Below are positions 6,272 to 10,863 of a stretch of 10,863 bases of DNA, piece after piece. A model generated the notes under the pieces. That model did no database searches. It saw only the letters and a program-made list of their open reading frames with translations, and was not told the DNA's origin. The DNA lies in the NCBI GenBank assembly GCA_021323155.1, contig JAJTCI010000046.1, forward strand, positions 1 to 10,863. Reading direction: 5' to 3'. Numbering within the stretch: the first letter of the stretch is position 1; every line of letters starts with the position of its first letter. The position numbers and the translations under genes were made by a program. Origin of the DNA: Chitinophagaceae bacterium (lineage in GTDB: Bacteria; Bacteroidota; Bacteroidia; Chitinophagales; Chitinophagaceae).

Positions 6272-6754
6272 TTATTTGCGGAGGCTCCTGTTCAACGCGA
6301 TCATCTTTAGCGCCGTGATCGCTGCTTCTTCTCCCTTGTGGCCATGCCTGCCTCCTACCCTGTCGATCGCCTGCTGGTCGTTCTCCACGGTGAGCACACC
6401 AAAAACGGTAGGGACGTCAAGGACCATGTTCAAGGATAGGACGCCATCGGTCACCGCTTTGCATACATAATCAAAATGTGGTGTATCTCCCCGAATCACT
6501 GTACCGAGCGTAATAAAGGCATCAGCTGGCCTGAGTTTACTCTCCGCATAGGCTCGCACCGCGAAAGGTATTTCCACAGCGCCGGGTACGCTCAGCACTT
6601 TGAACTTTACCCCATGCTGCCTGAGCAGGTTCTTACAACCTGACTCCAGTTTCGAGACGATGTTATCGTTCCACTCCGTGCGAACAATAACAACAAAGGC
6701 ATCCTGGATTTCCGGGATGCCTTTGGCCAAGGTAGTATTCCCTGTAGTGGCCAT
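6272..6754 (-). CDS. ribH: 6,7-dimethyl-8-ribityllumazine synthase
   Basis: This enzyme condenses 5-amino-6-ribitylaminouracil with 3,4-dihydroxy-2-butanone 4-phosphate, the penultimate step of riboflavin synthesis, usually as a cytoplasmic 60-mer or pentamer. The 160-residue protein has normal length. Motifs are VRTEWND (24-30; Trp28 replaces the Phe of many bacterial enzymes), VPGAVEIPFA (56-65), GTVIRGDTPHFDYV (84-97) with the probable catalytic His93, GVLTVEND (119-126) and DRVGGRHGHKGEEAA (131-145) with the phosphate-binding Arg. Its ATG overlaps the stop codon of the TPR gene by one base (TAATG), so translational coupling is likely. No other rib gene is nearby, as is common when ribH is unlinked. 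Confidence 0.97.
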   Translation of the reverse strand: MATTGNTTLAKGIPEIQDAFVVIVRTEWNDNIVSKLESGCKNLLRQHGVKFKVLSVPGAVEIPFAVRAYAESKLRPADAFITLGTVIRGDTPHFDYVCKAVTDGVLSLNMVLDVPTVFGVLTVENDQQAIDRVGGRHGHKGEEAAITALKMIALNRSLRK

Positions 6755-7446
6755 TATTTTATTGAGAATTCGTTCTTTGGAACGGAAAGCCGGTAAATGT
6801 ACCGGTCGGCCTGTGATCCTTTTTCGGTCCTTGGGAATTTTTCTTTCAGTTCCGTATAGAGTTCAACAGCGTCGTTTGGTTTGTTTTCTATTTCCAATAA
6901 CAGTGCAGCACGGAACAGGTATTCAGACGAACGTGCTTCTTCTTCGGGGAAGTGACGGCCGGCTTTCTTGTACAGCTCGATCGCTTTACTCCTGTTGTTC
7001 TTTTCAGAATAGGCATCCGCCAATCCACCCCAGGCTAACATCTGGATCATCTTTGAATCCGTATCATAGTCTTTCAGGTATTTGATGGCATTGTCAAAGT
7101 CCTGCAGTTTCAGGTAAGATATTCCTGCATAATAGCGAGCCAGTTCACCGGTTTTGGTGCCGCCATAATTTTTGATCACATACAGAAACCCTCTTTCAGT
7201 ACCGCGGCCATTCAGGGCCAGCTGGAACGAATCGATACCGAAATAGTTCTGGGCGCTGAAGATAGCGTCCTGTGCTTTTTGCTCTTTTGGCTTTACCACG
7301 TACTGCTGATAAGCATACCAGCCGCCAATGATAACGATCGCGCCTATAGCGACGTATGTGATGATCTTTTGGTTCTTTTTCCAGAAAGCATCCAGGCTGT
7401 TAACTGCGTCCACTCTCTCTGTATGCTCTGTTCTCTTTTCGCTCAT
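6754..7446 (-). CDS. Membrane-anchored TPR protein, YfgM-like
   Basis: The 230-residue protein has a short charged N-terminus, one membrane helix (about 28-46, IITYVAIGAIVIIGGWYAY) and a periplasmic region of helical TPR repeats. Visible TPR-like stretches are GELARYYAGISYLKLQDFDNA, WGGLADAYSEKNNRSKAIELYKKA and LFRAALLLEIENKPNDAVELYTEL. This layout matches the TPR_21/YfgM family, which in E. coli works with periplasmic chaperones at the SecYEG translocon; the same role here is only inferred. The C-terminus overlaps ribH by one base. As I remember it, a TPR gene directly before ribH recurs in Bacteroidota. The upstream pdhA stop is 33 bp away, so pdhA, this gene and ribH could share a transcript. 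Confidence 0.85.
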   Translation of the reverse strand: MSEKRTEHTERVDAVNSLDAFWKKNQKIITYVAIGAIVIIGGWYAYQQYVVKPKEQKAQDAIFSAQNYFGIDSFQLALNGRGTERGFLYVIKNYGGTKTGELARYYAGISYLKLQDFDNAIKYLKDYDTDSKMIQMLAWGGLADAYSEKNNRSKAIELYKKAGRHFPEEEARSSEYLFRAALLLEIENKPNDAVELYTELKEKFPRTEKGSQADRYIYRLSVPKNEFSIK

Positions 7447-7479
7447 TTCAATTGAGTATTTGTGATGGGTTTAATGTAT

Positions 7480-8475
7480 TTAATCAACTATAAAAGGATA
7501 TGACTGGTCGATGTACACGTCTTTCAATACTTCGCTGTCATCCGGCCATGGGCTTTCCTCCGCGAACTTAACGCTCTCTTCCACCACGGTATTAATGCGG
7601 TCATCGATTGCCTTAATCTCCTCATCGGTCGCAAACTTATTGTCGCGGATGGTTTTCAGCACCATACTGATGGGATCCTTTGCCTTGTATTCTTCTACCT
7701 CTTCTTTTGTGCGGTATTTCTGCGGATCGGAGATCGAGTGGCCCTTGTAGCGGTATGTTTTCAACTCGATCAACGTAGGGCCGTCTCCTTCCCTTGCGCG
7801 TTTCACCGCGCGCACGATGCCTTCATGAACGGCTTCGGCCGCCATTCCATCTACTTTATCAGCAGGCATTTCGTAGGCGTCAGCAAGCTTGTATATGTCA
7901 AGGACGTTGGAAGTACGTTCCACCGAGGTACCCATCGCGTAGTTGTTGTTCTCGCAAATAAACACAACGGGTAATTTCCAGGTCATGGCCAGGTTGAATG
8001 TCTCGTGTAACATACCCTGCCTTGCGGCGCCATCGCCGAAGAAACAAAGGACGACGTTATCTGTTCCGCGGTATTTCTCGGCGAATGCAAGTCCTGCGCC
8101 AGTACCGATCTGTGCCCCCACGATACCATGGCCACCAAAGAACCTGTTCTTTACGTCGAAGAAGTGCATGCTGCCTCCTTTGCCTTTGGCGCAACCGGTG
8201 GCTTTACCGTAGAGTTCCGCCATACAGGCATTCGCGCTGGTGCCCTTTGCAAGCGCCAGGCCGTGATCGCGGTAGGCGGTGATAAACGGATCTTCCGGTC
8301 GTGTGGCGGTCATACAACCCGCAGCGATCGCTTCCTGGCCGATATAGGCGTGAAAGAAACCGCGGATCTTGCCAGCCATTTTGTACATCTCCTCCGCCTT
8401 TAATTCGAATTGGCGGATGAGTTGCATCAGCTCGTACCAGTAGAGGTATGTTTCTTTTGAAAAGCGTGTGGCCAC
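7480..8475 (-). CDS. pdhA: Pyruvate dehydrogenase E1 component, alpha subunit (GTG start)
   Basis: E1 alpha binds thiamine diphosphate with the beta subunit and decarboxylates pyruvate in the pyruvate dehydrogenase complex. From the chosen start the protein has 331 residues, the normal size. Motifs: RGFFHAYIGQEAIAAG (38-53), YRDHGLALAKG (68-78), GKGGSMHFFD (98-107), the thiamine diphosphate/Mg site GDGAARQG (147-154) to ENNNYAMGT (175-183), and YRYKGHSISDP (241-251). The frame is open to an ATG at 8514, but family proteins usually begin MATxFSKETY, which here is encoded from a GTG at 8475 (GTG GCC ACA). A promoter-like TATATTTG lies between the two starts, so the longer form would begin upstream of the transcript. 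The E1 beta gene is not in the window. A branched-chain keto acid E1 is less likely, given the length and motifs. Confidence 0.93.
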   Translation of the reverse strand: MATRFSKETYLYWYELMQLIRQFELKAEEMYKMAGKIRGFFHAYIGQEAIAAGCMTATRPEDPFITAYRDHGLALAKGTSANACMAELYGKATGCAKGKGGSMHFFDVKNRFFGGHGIVGAQIGTGAGLAFAEKYRGTDNVVLCFFGDGAARQGMLHETFNLAMTWKLPVVFICENNNYAMGTSVERTSNVLDIYKLADAYEMPADKVDGMAAEAVHEGIVRAVKRAREGDGPTLIELKTYRYKGHSISDPQKYRTKEEVEEYKAKDPISMVLKTIRDNKFATDEEIKAIDDRINTVVEESVKFAEESPWPDDSEVLKDVYIDQSYPFIVD

Positions 8476-8493
8476 TCCTGAAATTTTGAGCGG

Positions 8494-8501
8494 CAAATAT
8501 A
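8494..8501 (-). promoter_or_regulatory. Candidate Bacteroidota -7 box for pdhA
   Basis: The minus strand reads TATATTTG, an exact TAnnTTTG match, ending 18 bp before the GTG start at 8475. The leader would be only about 10-15 nt. The -33 side is weak: TTTC at 8517-8520 is 15 bp away and TTGA at 8527-8530 is 25 bp away, both outside the usual 17-23 bp spacing. Confidence 0.5.
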
Positions 8502-8660
8502 GGACAAATGGCAATTGAAATCCGACTCAATTTTGTGTGGCTCAGCAGATTAATATTATTTGTGTAGGGCCTTGAGGATGTAGTCCTTATCCGCCATTGA
8601 GCAACCGGGACCCTGTCATGATGAAACATGTACAAGGTAGTGTTTCCTCTCTCTGTTCAT

Positions 8661-8668
8661 TACCTTTG
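8661..8668 (+). promoter_or_regulatory. Candidate Bacteroidota -7 box for tryptophan dioxygenase
   Basis: The plus strand reads TACCTTTG, an exact TAnnTTTG match. TTTC at 8643-8646 is the nearest -33-like element, 14 bp upstream, shorter than usual. If used, transcription would start near 8673 and give a leader of about 100 nt that contains the hairpin at 8701-8746. Confidence 0.35.
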
Positions 8669-8700
8669 GCCGCCAAGGGGAAATGCATACTGATAAAAAT

Positions 8701-8746
8701 CTGCATGATTTAGTTACCAACCGCAGAAATCAGTACTAAATTGCGG
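8701..8746 (+). promoter_or_regulatory. Leader hairpin upstream of tryptophan dioxygenase
   Basis: CTGCA (8701-8705) pairs with TGCGG (8742-8746, one G-U), and after a 2-nt bulge (8706-8707) ATTTAGT (8708-8714) pairs with ACTAAAT (8735-8741). This makes a 12-bp stem with a 20-nt loop, ending 26 nt before the ATG. No T tract follows, so it is not a normal terminator. An 18-codon frame (ATG 8683 to TAA 8739, product MHTDKNLHDLVTNRRNQY) runs through most of it, and contains no tryptophan codon. It could be a regulatory leader structure, a protein operator or chance; no known riboswitch class is recognised. Confidence 0.4.
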
Positions 8747-8772
8747 CCCGATCGATTGCTTAAAACAGAGAA

Positions 8773-9921
8773 ATGGAACCAGTTAAACCTTTGTACTACT
8801 CCGAATACCTGCACCTGGACAAGATACTTGACGCGCAACATCCCAAAAGCGCGGTCAATGGTAAGCCCGGCGCGCACGAGGAGATGCTTTTTATCATCGT
8901 TCACCAGGCTTTTGAGCTCTGGTTTAAACAGGTGCGCCACGAATTGAGTTCCATCATCGATTCTTTACACAAGGAGCGTATCGACGATAATACCGATGAG
9001 ATGAGCGTGATCGTCCAGAGACTCTACCGCGTCATTAAGATCATTAACCTCATGAACCAGCAGTTCGACGTGCTGGAGACCATGAAGCCGCTGAATTTCC
9101 TGGATTTCCGCAACTTCCTTTACCCCGCTTCCGGGTTCCAGAGCAAACAATTCCGGATCGTAGAGGCGATGCTGGGGTTGAAGATGGAAGGCAGGCATAT
9201 GCCGGAACACTACAAGAACGTCCACACCAATAAAGGAGGATTCCACCAACAGGATTTCGACGCCATCACCGCAGCCGAAAGCGACCTAAGCCTTTTACAG
9301 GGCGTAAAGAACTGGCTTGCCCGCATGCCTTTTTTCCATAAGGAATTATGGCAGGAATACCAATTGCAATTCACTGACCAGGCGAGTACGAACCCGTTCA
9401 TCTCCGATTATTATCACTTGTATGAGAAAACGCAGCGTGAACTGAACTTCGCGGTGTTGAAAGAACACCGGATCGACCAGGACATGAAGGTGAAGGAGGA
9501 ATATGGGACCGCTACTGCGAACTTCCGTAAGTTCTTTATTGAAAGCGGGTCCGAAGCCTTCAGCGCGAACGAGCTTTCTGCCGCGTTGTTCATTCAATTA
9601 TACGGGCAGTACCCGATGCTGCACCTGCCATTTGAATTACTGAATTCATTGATCGAGATCGATGACCTTTTATCGCTCTGGCGCTACCGGCATTATTCCA
9701 TGGTAAAGAAAATGATCGGCGCGAGCCCTGGTACCGGTGGTACGGCGGGTGCCGGTTACCTGCTGGGTGCGGTGCAGAAGAACCGCGTATTCGCTGATCT
9801 TTTGATACTCCCTACGTTCTTCCTGGAGAAACAAAAGCTTCCCCAGTTACCGGTCAAGCTAAGGGAATTGCTGGCGTTTAGTAATGACTATTGCCCCTCC
9901 GGCACGTCACAGGCACGTTAA
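8773..9921 (+). CDS. kynA: Tryptophan 2,3-dioxygenase
   Basis: This haem enzyme opens the indole ring of L-tryptophan to N-formylkynurenine, the first step of the kynurenine pathway (tryptophan breakdown or NAD synthesis). The 382 residues are nearer in length to animal enzymes (about 400) than to Xanthomonas TDO (about 300). Features seen: YYSEYLHLDKILDAQ (8-22), distal His44 in FIIVHQAFELWFKQ, SGFQSKQFR (120-128) with Arg128, which would hold the substrate carboxylate, and WRYRHYSMVKKMIG (303-316) with the axial haem ligand His307, followed by GTGGTAGAGYL (320-330). ATG at 8773 gives the normal start; no strong Shine-Dalgarno precedes it. It is divergent from pdhA and its stop overlaps the next gene's stop. 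kynB, kynU and other pathway genes are not adjacent. Confidence 0.96.
   Translation: MEPVKPLYYSEYLHLDKILDAQHPKSAVNGKPGAHEEMLFIIVHQAFELWFKQVRHELSSIIDSLHKERIDDNTDEMSVIVQRLYRVIKIINLMNQQFDVLETMKPLNFLDFRNFLYPASGFQSKQFRIVEAMLGLKMEGRHMPEHYKNVHTNKGGFHQQDFDAITAAESDLSLLQGVKNWLARMPFFHKELWQEYQLQFTDQASTNPFISDYYHLYEKTQRELNFAVLKEHRIDQDMKVKEEYGTATANFRKFFIESGSEAFSANELSAALFIQLYGQYPMLHLPFELLNSLIEIDDLLSLWRYRHYSMVKKMIGASPGTGGTAGAGYLLGAVQKNRVFADLLILPTFFLEKQKLPQLPVKLRELLAFSNDYCPSGTSQAR
9918..9921. other. Overlapping convergent stop codons
   Basis: The palindrome TTAA contains the TAA of tryptophan dioxygenase (9919-9921, plus) and the TAA of the minus-strand kinase-like gene (9918-9920). There is no room for a terminator between the genes, so each transcript must run into the other gene or end inside it. 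Confidence 0.95.
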
Positions 9922-10863
9922 TCTTTATTCACCAGTTTGTGAAACTCCGCCGCCGCCGCGGTCAGGCGTTTGAGCCGTTCTGCGAGGATCGCTTCGTGCG
10001 TCCTGCCGTATTTCTTATAGATAACGGGAGGATAATGTTGGAAGGCGGCAGCGATTTGTTCCGACGATAGCTGTGCCTGGATGGACGTGGCCATGGATAC
10101 AAACGCCGATTGGGGAAGGCCGGATAAATATTGCCGATCCATCTTCTTTGACTGCTTCATCAATCCTTTTATGTTATCAAATTCCGGCCGGAACGATTGG
10201 AACTTGTCATTAAAGCCGACCGCCAGGCGGTTTATGATGCCTTCATCAAATACATAGAAAGCGATGTCGCGATCGCGCGCGATTGGCCGGAGAATGCGCT
10301 GGCCGTTCACCTCAACCAATGCCCATTTCCATTGGTCCTGGTGCCGGTCCCAGTCGTTCACCAGCATATCGAATAACCTTGTTTTTAAATATAAGAGCGT
10401 ATCGATGGGGATCTTTTCTTTACCCAAAGCCTCCAACTCATCCGTTTCAATGATCTGAGTGGCGTTCATGAATTGCGGTGTGAAACGCCAGGTACTATCG
10501 GTATGTTCTTCCAGGTAGACCAGTCTGCCCGCCATGCGTTCGTTATACTTTCCGTGGGTTTCATCATAGGGCATCCAATACAGCGACGGGCTTACATGCG
10601 GAAGCTGTAGTACGCCGGATAGCATGGCGACCACCTTTGGGCCATAAGGATTCATAGAGGAGACCTGGTCGCGGAAGACAGACCGGAAGAGGGAGGGTTG
10701 TAATATGGCGGGTAACACATTCTTCTGGTCTTTGTTTACAGAACGAAGTACCCAATGCCTGCCAGCAGAATCTTTCAACCGGATGGAAATGGTTTGCTGA
10801 CTTCCTCCTAATTCATAGGGTACCAGCCCACCTAATACGTGCCCGTAATTAAACACAGGAACC
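9918..10863 (-). CDS. C-terminal part of a large protein with a kinase-like domain (cut by the window edge)
   Basis: The frame is open through the right edge. A GTG at 10856 lies in frame, but codons before it stay open (Val, Pro), so the true start is probably beyond 10863. Numbering from that GTG, 312 residues are visible. ISIRLKDSAGRHWVLRSVNKD (23-43) looks like the first strands of a kinase-like fold, LFDMLVNDWDRHQDQWKWALVE (161-182) and RPIARDRDIAF (190-200) resemble the catalytic DxDRH and metal-binding Asp motifs of HipA/FAM20/CotH-type atypical kinases. From memory, closely similar regions occur in the middle of long Bacteroidota proteins with an N-terminal metallophosphoesterase and a C-terminal outer-membrane barrel. 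Here the protein ends right after this domain (EFHKLVNKD), so no barrel follows. Activity is unproven. Confidence 0.7.
   Translation of the reverse strand, partial: VPVFNYGHVLGGLVPYELGGSQQTISIRLKDSAGRHWVLRSVNKDQKNVLPAILQPSLFRSVFRDQVSSMNPYGPKVVAMLSGVLQLPHVSPSLYWMPYDETHGKYNERMAGRLVYLEEHTDSTWRFTPQFMNATQIIETDELEALGKEKIPIDTLLYLKTRLFDMLVNDWDRHQDQWKWALVEVNGQRILRPIARDRDIAFYVFDEGIINRLAVGFNDKFQSFRPEFDNIKGLMKQSKKMDRQYLSGLPQSAFVSMATSIQAQLSSEQIAAAFQHYPPVIYKKYGRTHEAILAERLKRLTAAAAEFHKLVNKD

Noticed and set aside
8204..8635. 143-residue minus-strand frame overlapping the start of pdhA in another frame
   Set aside because: It overlaps the conserved N-terminus of pdhA and its promoter region, and shows no family pattern.
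3341..9921. A shared NAD theme linking sirtuin, tryptophan dioxygenase and dehydrogenases
   Set aside because: The genes are on different strands and several kilobases apart, and each is common in the phylum on its own; no operon or shared regulatory site supports a link.

Overview
The window looks like a core chromosomal segment from a member of the Bacteroidota, most likely the Chitinophagaceae. The evidence is the set of protein types, candidate promoter boxes of the TAnnTTTG kind instead of sigma70 boxes, the general lack of Shine-Dalgarno sequences, and tight gene packing with 3' ends that abut or overlap. The genus is an inference from remembered family resemblance. I see no transposase, integrase, tRNA, rRNA, CRISPR array, toxin-antitoxin pair or recognisable defence island.

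Layout. The left edge (1-877, minus) is the N-terminal third of gyrA, with its promoter region at 878-1147. Divergent from it is a plus-strand pair: an anchored membrane protein of unknown function (1148-1798) and, 25 bp later, a LYS9-type saccharopine dehydrogenase (1824-3335). Only 5 bp separate that gene from the first of a run of minus-strand genes, which in transcription order are: pyruvate dehydrogenase E1 alpha (7480-8475), a membrane-anchored TPR protein of YfgM type (6754-7446), lumazine synthase ribH (6272-6754), a 477-bp intergenic region, a LutA-type iron-sulfur protein (5075-5794), an EVE-domain protein (4613-5026), a small lipoprotein (4083-4493) and a class III sirtuin (3341-4024). 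Tryptophan 2,3-dioxygenase (8773-9921, plus) is divergent from pdhA. It overlaps by 4 bp the 3' end of a large protein that runs off the right edge (9918-10863, minus).

How the genes relate. The genes are mostly housekeeping and central metabolism: DNA supercoiling, acetyl-CoA formation, riboflavin synthesis, lactate oxidation, and lysine and tryptophan breakdown. The only strong coupling is between the TPR gene and ribH, which share TAATG at the stop/start junction. The other same-strand neighbours are close enough to be co-transcribed but do not form a recognised pathway.

Most worth a second look: (1) an 11-bp-phased repeat array (about 6021-6149) between ribH and lutA that shifts from one motif to another; (2) a sirtuin with the desuccinylase Tyr/Arg motif but no zinc-binding cysteines; (3) a kinase-like C-terminal domain (DWDRH...RDRD) that ends without the outer-membrane barrel I associate with this family; (4) a 12-bp bulged hairpin in the leader of tryptophan dioxygenase; (5) a probable GTG start for pdhA placed by a promoter box lying inside the longer reading frame. 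No complete novel multi-gene system is visible.
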